Source of the DNA: Corydoras sp. C115
Lineage: Eukaryota; Chordata; Actinopteri; Siluriformes; Callichthyidae
Assembly (NCBI GenBank): GCA_019802505.1
Contig: JAFMOC010000007.1
Coordinates: forward strand, 2,885,001-2,949,000
Direction: 5' to 3'
DNA: 64,000 nt
Position 1 is the first letter of the stretch. Each line of letters opens with the position of its first letter. The position numbers and the translations under genes were made by a program. The notes beneath the pieces are model-generated. The model searched no databases. It saw nothing but the letters and a program-made list of their open reading frames with translations, and was not told the origin of the DNA. Below are positions 24,985-38,000 of the stretch, in pieces.

Positions 24985-27900
24985 ATGGCTGTACCTGTCA
25001 GTTTGGATCTGGACCCCATATTTTTAAAGGGTTTGGGATATCTTCATTCCAAAAGCAAAGATTCAGCAGAGAAACTCAAAGCCCTATTAGATGAGTCATT
25101 ATCCAGAGGAAGTGATTCAGCTTATCGTACCTTACTAAAGGTACAATCTCCCAGACATATAGACCAATAAGCACTCGTATCATCATTATTATTTTAGTTG
25201 TTTTTCCACATTACACAATTATAGTATTGTATGTGTTAAAAATGTTTGCTGTCCCTCATTTTGTATTTGATTGATCTGAGCTTATATAATATTTGTGTGC
25301 TTCTAAATAACCTGAGTAAACAAACTAGTAGTGCTAACAGCAACACATAAAAAAAATCTAAAAGCAGTGTTATTTTTCTTAAAAAAAATCGTAGACTCAA
25401 CATTACACAACATGATTTTTTTACCCTTTTTATTCATTTATTTATTCATTTATTGCCTGTCATACACCATGCCAAAATATCATGATCTAATATTTGATTA
25501 GAATTTCTTTCCTGCTATGCTGCGCTATATTACTGCTTAGACACATGTTCAGATATAGAATGTTTTTTTTCACTTTATTTTTGTCTTATAGTGCACTTAG
25601 GCATGCGCACACATCCCATGCACAGAAACAACTTTTCTTGTGCCTAGATTTACACAGCTTAAAGGGACAAATGGTGCTCATTCAGGTAAGATGGAGCCAT
25701 AATGGGATTGTGCTACACTAGTCTGTGTGCCACAATAGGCAGATCACCTGGTTGCCTGTCCTGTGCCAAATAACCTGTATGTGTTTTTTTATGAAAGGAA
25801 AATATAGTATTAAATAAGAAGTTTTAGTATTGAGCCCTACTGATAAGTATGCTGGTTTTGATTAACATGTTCACGCAGTTAGTTCATAGAGATGTCTCTG
25901 ATGTAATTTTATAATGTTGAGACACAAGTTGTTATTGTTCATCAGTCTGGGTACTAGAAAGCCACATGAAAACAATTTTAACTAATTTAATTACTGTTCT
26001 ATGAAGAGAAGAGTTGTTTACAAATAAGAGCCTTCAGTATAGTTGTCATCTTCACAGGAATGGATATACTAAAAAATATATGTAAAAAGAGTATAATCAG
26101 ATTTTGAGAGCCCGATAAACTCATCCAGAGCATGTTTAGTTCAAGTTGCTGTTACAAATAAGTGTTCCATATGTTACAAATGTACTTTTGTTTGTTTATA
26201 GATGCTGGTAGGGAAATAAGTTTGTAATCATGTCTATAATTTTTTGGATATAAACCAACACTTCCTGTTCTATGTTGTAGGAGGCAGAGGTTTCCAAACT
26301 TTCCCTTCCAAAGTCCACCAAACAGGACCTCAAATCTGCAGCCAGCACTTCTTCATCCTTGTCATCCAGCAGCAAGTCCAGCAGCCTAGAAAAGAGCAAA
26401 AAAGAAGCTGAAAAACGTCCAGCAGAAAAGGTGTGTGGTGCCAATGACTGCAAAATGTCTGTTCGTTGATACAGTATTTGCAATGCAGTAGGTGTGGAAC
26501 GAAGCCATCAAGGTGTGGTTAAAAGAGCAGACTGCGCTAATGTAAAGCATATAGAAAATGTTTTGCTATAAATATATAGGAATTACAGACATGTTTTACA
26601 TTTTGACAGGCTTTGGAGTAATTTAACTAATTAGAAGGCCAGATGTTTTTCATTCTATAATTAAAAGAGAAGAGGATTAAAGGTCTTTTGTTGATTTTAA
26701 GTGTATCTATCTGGCACATACAGATGGTGACATCACTTTTAATATGAGAACCAAAGAGCTGCTAATGCATACTGTATGCCTTAGACAGAGATTAGAAAAA
26801 AAGCACCGCTTAAAAGCTATACAAATTTACTTTTAGTCATGAAATCTCACTGAGCTCCTGACAGCGACCCATTCTGTCATAAATGTTTGTTAAAACAGTC
26901 TACATGTCTTTGGATGTTGAGCAAATACTTTTTGGCCATATAGCGCATATCTAAATATAACTATTGCAAAAGAAGGAAACAAACAGAATTCCTTACCATT
27001 CCAAATCAAAACAGGAGAAAAGACAAACAATAAAATAAAATAACACTGGCGCACAATGACTAGGATTTATCACTTTAAGGATGAATTCTTAGCATTGACA
27101 CAAGTAACTTTTTCAGTTAACACGATAAAAGAATCTTTCTTAATCATCACCAGCAAATATCTGTCATCATCTCTAAAGGGGAATTAAAGATACTAAATTG
27201 CACCTGGGTGTAAATGTTTTTGTGTGTGTCTGCCCAATGATGTTCTGGTGACCTATTCAGGGACAATAATTTGGATAAGTTCATTAGGATGTTTATTAAC
27301 CATTTGCTTGATATAGTGTGATTATTATTTTATTACCCACCATATTTATTTTTGATTAAGAAATGTAATATAGTGTAGTTTATTAGTAATCTGGTCATAT
27401 GCATATAATGTATAGAAGATGTACATAATTTCATTATTTCACATTCTGTGAAAGCACCTATGTCACTATGACGGTTGGATTTATGAAGGTAATTTAATCT
27501 TTTTTTTTTTAAACTGTAGTGCATTATAAATTCCAACTAAAGAGATTTCTAAATCTGTCAACAAGGCTACAGTGACTTGTGAGTGATTTGCTTTTTATTG
27601 AAAGGAACTATTAAAGGACCCATCCGACATGATCGACCAGGCACTGTTACCAGGCGTTAATCAATAAAAAGGTACAGAATAGATTATACAGTACACAAGT
27701 TGAGTTTAATCTGAGATCATTGTAGCATCAGGGTTGCAGACAAGAAGGTTTTGATAGACTGGAAAAAAGAAAATACAATTTGGTTATCTCCACACACAAT
27801 GTCATTCATGGGTAACAGTATTATTGGTATGTGTGCATCAGTGTCATAGAGTGATGTAATAACAATTGAGTGAAAGCATAATGGTAATGTGTATGTACAG

Positions 27901-29731
27901 ATAAGAGTGGAATTAGGAGATGGAGGTGACCCACCAAAGAGGGCTCGTTTGGATAAAGTGGAGAATCACTCCTCGCCGATCACCTATATCAGTAAAGATA
28001 TCAGCATCCCTGACTTCAGTTACAGTGATGAGACCAATGCTGATGACTTTGCCATGGAGATGGGATTAGTTTGTGTGGTGTGCAGGTACAATCTTATAAA
28101 TGAATAAAATGATAAGCCATTCAATTCTGTGCTTTAGTTGTGTACATATAATATGAAGAAAATTGCATTAATAACAATAATCAGTATCTGAAAATTCAGA
28201 CTAAATACATACTTATTACTGCATTATTCCTTCTGTGGCTCTTACAGGCAGATGACTGTCACCTCGGGGAATCAACTGGTGGAGTGTCAGGAATGTCATA
28301 ATCTATACCATCAGGAGTGCCACAAGCCTCAGGTAACGGATAAAGATGTAAATGACCCTCGACTGGTGTGGTACTGTGCTCGCTGCACACGCCAAATGAA
28401 GCGCATGGTGAGTACCACTTCACAGTATACATTATTTAAATAGCTAATATTATACAGTCCTGTACAGTACATTCATTTATTACTTAAGACTTATTGTGAA
28501 GGGATTAAGATGTCAGTTAATTATGGTTAAAATAAATAGACTAAAAAACATTAATATAGTAAAGTTAATTAAGGATCAGGCCATATCATAAAAAAATTTA
28601 TATAAAAAGATGCATTTAAATAAATGAGTCTTAGTTCTCGATAGCAAAGAGGTACATGAGAATTTAGACATTTTAAAAATCAAAAAGTTAAAATCAATTC
28701 TAAACCAAGAGTTATTACGAACTCGATCAGTCTTTTCTTGTGCTTTAGACTCTGTTTCTAAGTACAGTGATTATCAGAACTTTACAACTGAGGATTTTTG
28801 TAATTGATTTGTTGCAGGCACAGAAAACGCACAAGCCTCCACAGAAGGCAATGCCTACCGTAACATCAGTCACCCCAGTGGTTAAAGACCCACTGGTGAA
28901 GAAACCGGAGTTGAAACCTAAACCAGACACAAGTGGATCCTTCCAGGCCTTTAAGAGGACTGAGGTCAAGGTGAGACGCTATTATTGCAGTGTACATAAA
29001 GATGTGTAAAAGGTGATAACCTAATTATCATTCATGAAATAAAGTAATACATTGATTGAAATTGACAATAGAAATTACTGCACCACCATGAAATCATTTA
29101 TTTCAAATTCATTTACAAATTTGTATTTATTAATTGGTATGTCATATGCTTCTTTTCTTACACTCAGGCATCATCGGCAGCTTTGGTGAACTCATCCAGC
29201 ACTGCGTCAGCTCTTCCCTCGGGCAGCGCCCTCACAGGCTGGGCTGCTTTTACCAAAAGCTCTTCTGCAGCCTCATCTGGCTCAAAACCAGGCCTTGCAA
29301 AGCCCCTCTCTACATCCTCTGGCTCAAAGCCAGTTGGTGTGTTTTCATTGGGTTCCAAATCCCAAACTCCAAGTGGAAATGGGAATAATGGGGGAAATGG
29401 GAGTGCTGGAGCACCACTAAAGCCGCCACCCCCTCTGACCCTGGGCAAACCAGCGCTAAGTCGTTCTGGCAGCGGTGAAAACCCGGGAAAGACAGGCTCA
29501 TCATCACCCGGGTCTTCATCTATTGGCTCGGGAGGAAATGGGGGAAGTGTAGGATCGAATGGTGGGGGAAATGGAAGTAATACTGCCAGCAGTAGTAACA
29601 ATAATGGCAATAATGCAGGTAAAGCTGCAGCTGATGGCAAAGCGCCAACATCGCAGGAATCTCAGCTCAATGCCATGAAGCGTTTACAGATGGTAAAGAA
29701 GAAAGCAGCACAGAAGAAAATGAAAAAATAG
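24985..29731 (+). CDS. ints12: Integrator complex subunit 12 (PHD-finger protein), complete
   Basis: Subunit of the nuclear Integrator complex, which cleaves snRNA 3' ends and attenuates RNA polymerase II transcription. Coding exons: 24985-25140, 26281-26430, 27901-28085, 28248-28407, 28818-28970, 29168-29731 (stop TAG). All have GT/AG borders and phase is continuous, giving 455 residues (human 462). The N-terminus (MAVPVSLDLDPIFLKGLGYL) matches the short conserved region known to bind INTS1. Residues 53-160 are a Ser/Lys-rich linker. The C4HC3 PHD finger spans about residues 160-210, from CVVC through ECQEC and HQECH to WYCARC, with all zinc ligands present. The C-terminal exon is a low-complexity Ser/Gly/Pro region ending in a lysine-rich helix (AMKRLQMVKKKAAQKKMKK). 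The start is fixed by homology and the upstream acceptor. Confidence 0.97.
25141..26280. other. ints12: INTS12 intron 2, no recognisable element
   Basis: AT-rich intron with a 75-codon open frame at 25494-25721 that shows no homology or splice context. No repeat family was identified. Confidence 0.5.
26431..27900. other. ints12: INTS12 intron 3, no recognisable element
   Basis: About 1.5 kb of AT-rich intron. I found no coding exon, transposon terminus or strong microsatellite. Confidence 0.5.
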
Positions 29732-30477
29732 TAAAGAGTGAAAAATTCAGACACTGAGAAGTCTAAACTGAATTTTGACTCAACGGCCCACCAGTTGATG
29801 TATTTGGTGGCAGAGTAAGAGAGAGGCAGGAATGAAGTCCACTGTGAAATATAAGGTTTCAGATATGATGAGGGATTATCACAAACTGCCAGAAGGTTGA
29901 GGCCCTGCTTCTGTCCTCTGTCTCCTCTGAAGTCACTCCCTAAAACACACAGAGAGACACATAGACCGAAAAACCGGACCGAAAAACACACACACAAATA
30001 GAATTACCCACAGAGAGAGAGATGGATTGACCCACACTGAAAGACCTACAAAGAGCCTGTCTGACATACAGCCAAAGTAATCTGGATAAAAGAAAATGAA
30101 AGCAAGAAACAGATATAAAGTAAGCTATTACTAGCTTGTTACCCCTTGTTGGCTGAAAGAAGAAGTGACAGATTAAAGAAAAGATTATTGGCTGAGTAAC
30201 ATTTTTGAATGAGCAGACCAAAGAGAACGAGCAGCTGAACAGTAGAGCAGTAAAAGAAAAAAACAAACCCAGCACTGATACTTGAATGTGTGTGTGTGTG
30301 TGCGTGCGCCCGCATATGTGTGTCTGTGATTTGTTTTTGTGGTGATCGCTCTGACTCCATTATTGTACAGTAACTGCACAGATGAGGCATTTTTTTTTTA
30401 AATAAACTACCTTTAAATAAACATGCACCTTGATCTTTAATGCACCTCATACACCGAGTTACTTACATGGACATGTT

Positions 30478-30519
<42 letters not shown>

Positions 30520-30790
30520 GTTTAGTAAGACACACTGTTTGTGGTTCTGTGATATATATTTATTCATTTGCACTTTCAAATAATTATATAATCTCATATA
30601 AAACTATTCTGTTCTTATAGAAGCTCTGATTTAAACATAGACCATTCTGTTTGATTGTACATATGTAGGAAACACTGTAGATAGATTTTAAGAAAAAAGT
30701 CAAAAGGAATAAACTTCATGCGTTTAATTATACCTTCATTCTGTAATTATTCACATAAGATTTCTAATAAATAAAACTGTCACAATTAAC
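29732..30790 (+). other. ints12: INTS12 3' UTR with several poly(A) signals
   Basis: Sequence after the INTS12 stop. AATAAA hexamers on the plus strand occur near 30400 and 30415, at 30708-30713 and near 30765-30772. Any of them could end the transcript, and the 30.7-kb cluster is the last strong group before the convergent ARHGEF38 gene. A CA repeat lies at 30481-30514. I see no other gene in this stretch. The long antisense reading frames here are composition-driven. Confidence 0.5.
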
Positions 30791-31569
30791 AAACAACTCA
30801 ATGACACTTTTTTCCTTCACTTGAGGAGTTGTAGAGAAGAAACAAAGCTTTTTTTTTTATTTGTAAAGATGCATACCCATAGCAGGATTTTTACTGAAAC
30901 ACACGAATACCAATTGTGTGTCAAGCTCTTTCGAACGTTCATATGTTAATTGGAATTGAAATGATTTAAGCCTGGCTCAGCTTAAACTGTGTGACCTCAG
31001 TTAATACAAGTTGCCAAAATTCTGCTTAAATAAAATTCAGCATATACAAAATGCATGAATAAAAATAAATAAGGTGTTTAACATGATTCATACACACAGC
31101 ATCCTTCTCCAGTTTTTAACACATAACAAAGTGCTTATTAAAAGCAGCATGTCAGTGTTCTTCATATTAGAACTGTTACAGAACACAAGTTACTTCATAG
31201 TAATAACTGAACCATACCACCTGATTACTGTATATGGTATCTTTTCTTTACAAAGTGCACTAGACATACTTTTACTGTACTGGACATTTGTGAAAGGAGG
31301 CAGCACTGACAATGAAGACCACAACAGAATCCACACAGCACATGTGAATGAAATGCAGTCATCAGATTAAAAACAACTCTTACACAAACTAAACAATGAA
31401 CACTTAACCTGTACTGTATGTGACGATTGGTAAGCATCAGTGCTGGCCTTAAAGTACATAAATGATTAATCAATTAACTGCGTCATAACAGCCTCTATTC
31501 GCTAATTCTTTAGCTTCAGAATTAACTAGCCATTCAGCAGAATTGTGTTTGTTTTGCGTTGTGTTTAGT
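30791..31569. other. Convergent intergenic spacer
   Basis: AT-rich DNA between the INTS12 3' UTR and the ARHGEF38 3' end. Open frames here lack coding character. Poly(A)-like hexamers occur on both strands. Confidence 0.5.
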
Positions 31570-32088
31570 ACATAGACTCTTTGGACAAAAGTGTTAGGAT
31601 ACATTAAGCCTACAGGAGCGTAAAAGACACATTTTAAGTTGCACCCACACAACAGATTTATTACTCGGAAGGTTTTCTAGAATATTTTTAAATGTGTGAA
31701 TTGTTCCCAATCATTCAAGAGTGCATTTGTGAGTTTAGACAATAATGTTGAAACAGCACCCTGGCTCACAAGCTGTTTTAGTTTATCCAAAATGTATCAT
31801 TGGGATTGAGGTTAGGGTTCTGTGCCAATAAAGGTCTTGCACTTCAAATCCACCAACACCATGCTATGATGGACCTTTTTGCATTTGGGCCATCATCAAA
31901 CTGGCCAACCAAACTGTTTCCAATTTGGAAACATCAAATTTGCACAAAAAAAGAATAGCAAGGTGGTTTATCTTTTACATTTTTAGCCACTGGACTGAAT
32001 GAAACACCTGAATTCAATTGTCCCAAAAAAAGTGCTGGTCTTGTGTTACTGCTCCTCTATCATTTCAACACAGCCGTATGTGATTTCA
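31570..32088 (-). other. arhgef38: ARHGEF38 3' UTR overlapping a Tc1-like remnant
   Basis: Region downstream of the ARHGEF38 stop on the minus strand. An AATAAA on the minus strand (TTTATT at about 31655-31660) is the nearest clear poly(A) signal. From about 31575 to 32030 the sequence looks like a decayed Tc1/mariner-type element. One end reads TTGGACAAAAGTGTTAGGATAC and the other ends in TTCAATTGTCCC, and such ends are common in fish TcMar fossils. No intact transposase frame remains. The UTR call is inferred from position. Confidence 0.35.
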
Positions 32089-35000
32089 TTACGCATAGGA
32101 CATCCTCCCAAGGTAGTTAGCAGGGACATAGCCCTTTTGGCCATTAGACTCTGCAAGCCACCAGTCCTTGTTCCCACTAAGATCTGAAAACCGCAGAATA
32201 CGGACATGCTGGTACTCCTGCAGACTGAGCTCCTGCTCACATCGTGCCTCGAATGCATACACGGCGTAGAACTGTATATACATACAAGAAGACACATTAA
32301 AATATAATATATATAAGTAGTTCTATGTCATAGCTGTGATTATTTCCATGATATATGACAGTATTGTCTTAAAAGACATCCCCACTGTCTTAGGATCTAG
32401 AAATTTTTAAATCATTGCCACCTTTATGGATTGATTATTTCATAAATCAACTCTGATACTGATTATCTCTCATGAATTGTGCTTTAACATTTAACACTGC
32501 AAAATATTAGATTTCATATTACTCATCACTGTTTACATGTTATTACCAGCAAAGGTGTAAATACTGCTCTTGTGAAACTCTCTGTAGTGTAAAATAAGAT
32601 GGTTGTGCAGTGTAAATATGAGTGGTGGTGAGTGCTTACATGCTGCTCATCTTCCTCTGTGCTTGGTGTATCTCCCTGCTGGTTGGAGGGGGTGGATGGG
32701 CTAAAGCTAGACTGACTGCCTCTCCTGTTTCCCGAAACAAACAAGCTCAAGTTATCAAAATCATCCGCATGCTCATTGTGAACTTCCCGTTGAGGGTTGT
32801 AAGGCTTCAGGAATGTTGAGTACACATAGCCTCGCATACCTACACACACATACAAACACAAACAGGTCTTTTGTAAATCTTCACACAACTGCATTAGCTT
32901 TTCAAACAGTCAAATGCAAAACAATCCTGGGTTGTGTCTGTGGACAATTGGACTTTTGGACTCCAAACTCAACTATGGCCAAGACTAAAGAGCTGTTGAA
33001 GGACACCAAAAACAAAATCTTAGACCTGCATCCAGCTAGGAAGAGTGAATCTACAATAGGCAAGCAGGTTGGTGTGAATAAATCAACTTTGGGAGCACAT
33101 ATAAGAAAATGGAAGACATACAAAACCATTGATAATCTCAATTAATCTAAGAAGAATACTGAGTTGCATCCCAAGAATATACCTTATATGTACCATAAGA
33201 ATATACAACACCTACAATGAAGTATGGGGGTGTTTTGTGCAAAGGGGACAAGTAGACTGATTTGTGTTAAGGGAAGCAAGAACAGGGCCATGTATCATGA
33301 AATTTAAAGCCAAAACCTCCTTCCATCAGTGACAACATTGAAGATGGAATGTAGCTGGGTCTTCTAGCATGACAATTATCACAAACACCACGCGGGCAGA
33401 AGAAGTGGCTCTGTAAAAGAATTTCAAGGTCATAGCCAGTCTCCAGACCTCAACCCCATACAAAATGTGTGGAGGGAGTAGAAAGCCTGTTGCCCAGCAA
33501 CAGCCCCAAAACATTACTGCTCTAGAAGAGATATGCATGGAGGAATGGGTGCAGTGTGTGCAAACCTGGTAAAGACTTACAGAAAACATTTGACGAAGGT
33601 TAAGTTACAAAATATTGATCTGAACTTTTGTTATTGACCAAATACTTCTTTTCCACCATAATTTACAAATAAATTCTTTAAAAATCCTACAATTTCTTGG
33701 ATTTTTTCCTCATTTTGCCTCTTGTACCTAAGTAGGAGAACTTGTACAATCAGTGGCTGACTAAATCCTTTTTTTGGTCCCACTGGGATAGTAAGACTAG
33801 TAAAATTTGAGGTATGAATGAATGCAGTTGAACATCTTTGGACAAAACCTCAAAAGTTAAATGTGAATATACTGTATAATGTACACTCCAAGGATTACAG
33901 CTGGGAAAGGACATGTCATTGAACATCTTTAAAACTCTTAAACATATGCCAAAAGACCTGAAGATAATGTCATGCAATCTAAAATGGTATACAGAAATGA
34001 AATTCAGATATGTAAAGTATCGAAAATGACTAATATTTTTTTTATATAAGAAAGATGACAAATGACCAACAGCAACAAACTCCTAGAGAGGATAGCCTGG
34101 GTATTGTCTGTTTGAAGTTTGCATGTGCCAACTCATGAGTTTTAGTTTCCTCCCATATTCCCACATTAATATTTATTGCTGTTTGTGTGTATGGACTGTG
34201 ATTGCCTATCAGATTTTCCAGAATATGTACAAAATTTTATTATAACAAAGAAGTTCTATATTACTAACGGTAATGCATCTCCAAAAAAAAAGTTTAACAT
34301 CAAGAAAATTTTATTAATGCATCACAAGGGTTACATTCAGTATAAGCATTTTTGTATTCAATATAAGCAATTTTTGCAAAAACTCACTTCCAGTGTCGAC
34401 AAGCCAGCGGGTGGCGCTGCCATGTGGGTCATGATCCTCCAATAAAGCTACCAACTCCCCCTGGAGCAGGGTTACATCCTGATCCTGAGAGGCATTACAC
34501 TTCCTTTTGAGCTCATACAGACGATCGGGGGGATACTGAGAAATCAGCATGTTCCTCACAGTGTCTGTCTGTGGCTGCACACAATCCATCATCTTCATAC
34601 ACACAAATGTATATTAGATTCACAGGCAGTTTTCATGCCAATTCAGTTGCATTAAGTCGTTAGTGTTGTTTTTAGGTGCATTTTAGAAAACTGGACTGGA
34701 AAGCTATGTATTAAGTCTATAGTTCTGTTTTTAACTTAATGCTAATAATAAGAATGGATTTACAGAAGGGCGGCACGGTGGCTTAGTGGTTAGCACGTAC
34801 ACCTCTCAGCGCTAGGGATTCCCGTTTCGAATTCTGATCTGGGTGGAGTTTCCATGTTCTCTCCATGTCCGTGTGGGTTTCCTCCAGGTCCTCCGTTTTT
34901 TTCCCACAGTCCAAAAACATGGATCAAGGTCAATTGAATTCTCTACATTACCCCATATAGAGTTCGTGTGTGTGTGTGTGTGTGTGTGTGAGTGAGTGTG

Positions 35001-38000
35001 TGCCCAGCGATAGATTGGCGCCCCGTCCTGGGTTTATCTGCCCAGTGCCAGAGACGTTCTCCCCTGGATGGGCATGGGGAAACCCCCGCGACCCTAGTAG
35101 AGGATAAAGCGGAAGATAATGGATGAATGAATGGATGGATCTACAGTACCAGTCAAAAGTTTGGACACACTGATTTGTTGCTCATTTGTCTATTTTCTCC
35201 ATTTACCATATAGATGGACTTTGTAGATTTAAAATTGACTGTAGTAACTGTAATCTGTTTTCATTTTTTGTTCATTGTTAGTTCTCTATTCTCTATTGGT
35301 CAGAACCATCACATAACAGTTATAATTTCGGTGGTATATTGTTTACTGTTTATTCTATGGTGAGTCTGATGTGGTGAGGGGGTTTTAGTGCAGCAGTGCT
35401 GCTGTAGTTTCATTTAAACACCTCAGTGACACTGCTGGGATAGGAATAATGCACCAACTAAATTATACCTGCTCTGTGGTGCTACTATTGCAGACCTGAC
35501 TATTAGAGAACAGAGTAAAGGGGACTATCACAGTATGTACTGTAGTCTACAAACAGATGGATTACAGTCTATAATTGTAGAACTACAAAGTCCATCTTCA
35601 TGGTAAGACCTGATAAAATGCACAACGATAAAATGGAAAAACAGGAGCAAAAAGGAGGAGTGTCCAAACTTTTGCATGGGACGGTATATATCTTTAAAAA
35701 TATGTTTTTCAATAGCAGCTGCAATCAAATATTCAGCACATATTATTAACTCATTACTTGCAACATTTACATTTAGTCAATTAGAAAATGCTTTTATCCA
35801 GACACTTATTTTATTTTTACAACAGCACACCAAAGCTTTAAATCACTTAGAAAAGTATGAAATATTCATTCATTCATTATCTTCCGCTTTATCCTATATA
35901 AGGTTTGCGGTGGGGTTCTCCATGCCCATCCAGGGGAGAACGTTTCGGGCACTGGGCAGATACATTATCTCCCGCTTTATCCTCGATTAGGGTTGCGGTG
36001 GGGTTCCCCATGCCCATCCAGGGGAGAACATTTCGGGCGCTGGGCAGATACACCCAGGACAGGGTGCCAATCTATCGCTGGGCACACACTCACACACACA
36101 AACACAGCAATTTAGAGAATTCAATTGACTTGATCCATGTTTTTGGACTGTAAGAGGAAACCGGAGAACCCTGAAGAAACCCACGCGGACACAGGAACAA
36201 CATGGAAACTCCACCCAGATGGGGATTCGAACCGGGAATCCCTAGTGCTGAGAGGCGAACGTGCTAACCACTAAGCCACAGTGGCCACCCTTAATACAAA
36301 TATTTTTTTACTAAATAAACGTTATATTGTTGATATCTATCTTTATACAAAACCTATAGTTAATGGGTTATGATTAATTAATTAATAATTAATAAGTCAT
36401 TAAGTTGGAATACTGTTGGGTCCAAATAAATGATTAATGGCACAATTATATTAAATGAATTACAAATAAATTATACCAGTTTAGTTTTTTTTTTAAACGC
36501 TCACTTTCTCAAAGTTAAAAATCAAAGCTTATAAAGAAAAAAGATAAAGAGCAACTAAATCTACTGAAGGGTGTTTCAGAGCACCACCACACGTTTACAT
36601 TTATAGAAGATACACACCGTGTTTTTCTTCTCACGTTTCTCAAAGCTAACTTTCCTCTCCATCAGCCTCTGAAAGTTCTCTTTGAAGAATGTCAGGTTAC
36701 TGATCTCCTCCATGATGCTGTTTTGAACCTCACTGATATTGGACAGAGGAGCCTGAACACAACCAAAAACATCGACATGATATTTACTATAGATAGACAA
36801 AACAGCAAAATTGGCTTTTTATGATTTTTTTATATTAGTGATTTAAAGTGATTTATTTGCCTACTGTGCAGGCACACAGATGAATTAAACCATCCGTGCA
36901 GTGAAACACACCCATATACACACACTGGTGAAGTGAGCACATGTGCCCAGAGCGGAGGGCAGCTTTGAATACGGCGCCCGGGGAGCAAGTGGGGTTAGGT
37001 GCCTTGCTCAAGGGCACTTCAGCCATGGTACTTGGTGGGATCAGGAATCGAACCAGGAACCTTTTGGTCACAAGGCTGGTTTTTTAACCACAAGCCCATG
37101 ACTGCCCTATCAGCTATAATAGTTATATTGTTTCCATGTTGTTTGATTATGTTAAAACTAATACCTCATTTGTCACTAAATTCAGTTCTTCAAGACTTAC
37201 TTTGTATGTGCTAACTATGTGTTTTGAAGTGCTGCATAATCTGCTCATAAAAACATACAATGTTTCATCATGATAATAATATTAAAAGTTAAATTTTAAA
37301 AGAACTAGAATGTAATAACCATATGTAATTGTCTTAACTGTCTGTAGCATGCATTTTAGATTTTATTAGAGATTATAGTTAATTACATTAAATTATTTTG
37401 CAGATATTTTTATCCAAAGCAACTTGAAAATTAAAGAACAACACAAGTCAGTAAGTGAAGAACATTATCAATTCAGATCTGGTTCAATGTCTAAATTTTT
37501 CCCATTACATATTATTCAATACACATGGTAAAAATTTGTTCACGTGTGCGTGGGTGTGTACGTATGTATGTATGTATGTATGTATGTATGTATGAGTGTG
37601 TGTGTGTGGGTGTGACACACTAACAGGGAGTTGCAGTACAGGAGGTAGGGCATCATGGCTCAGTTCCTTTAGTAATGTGAGCATGCTCAGTAGGCAGTTG
37701 GTAAGAATGATGTGAGCGGCATGGTTGAAGTGCTGTAGGTCGTGAGTAAGCTGAGCATTCAGTGCCTGATAATCGCGCTGTGCCTGCATCTGTTGCTCTT
37801 CACTTCCCCCCGATGAGCATGAGTCCAATAGCTTATCATAACGTTTCTGTATCAGTTTCTGAGGGGATGAGAACATCAATTGCAGTGCAGCTAGAGGAAC
37901 CACCACTACTTTTTCCATACCATCTACCTGAAGAGAGAGAGAAAGAGAGAGAGAGAGTGAGAGAGAGAGAAAAAAGTCTAATACGTCTTAATAAAATAAT

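Noticed and set aside
29164..29640. A 158-codon minus-strand frame opposite INTS12 exon 7
   Set aside because: It is the antisense shadow of a Ser/Gly/Pro-rich coding exon. No splice sites, promoter or homology support it.
33150..33600. Continuation of the Tc1 at 32.9 kb considered as a separate gene
   Set aside because: Recognisable but frame-broken transposase scraps (VWGCF, a QSPDLNP-like block) show it is the same decayed element.
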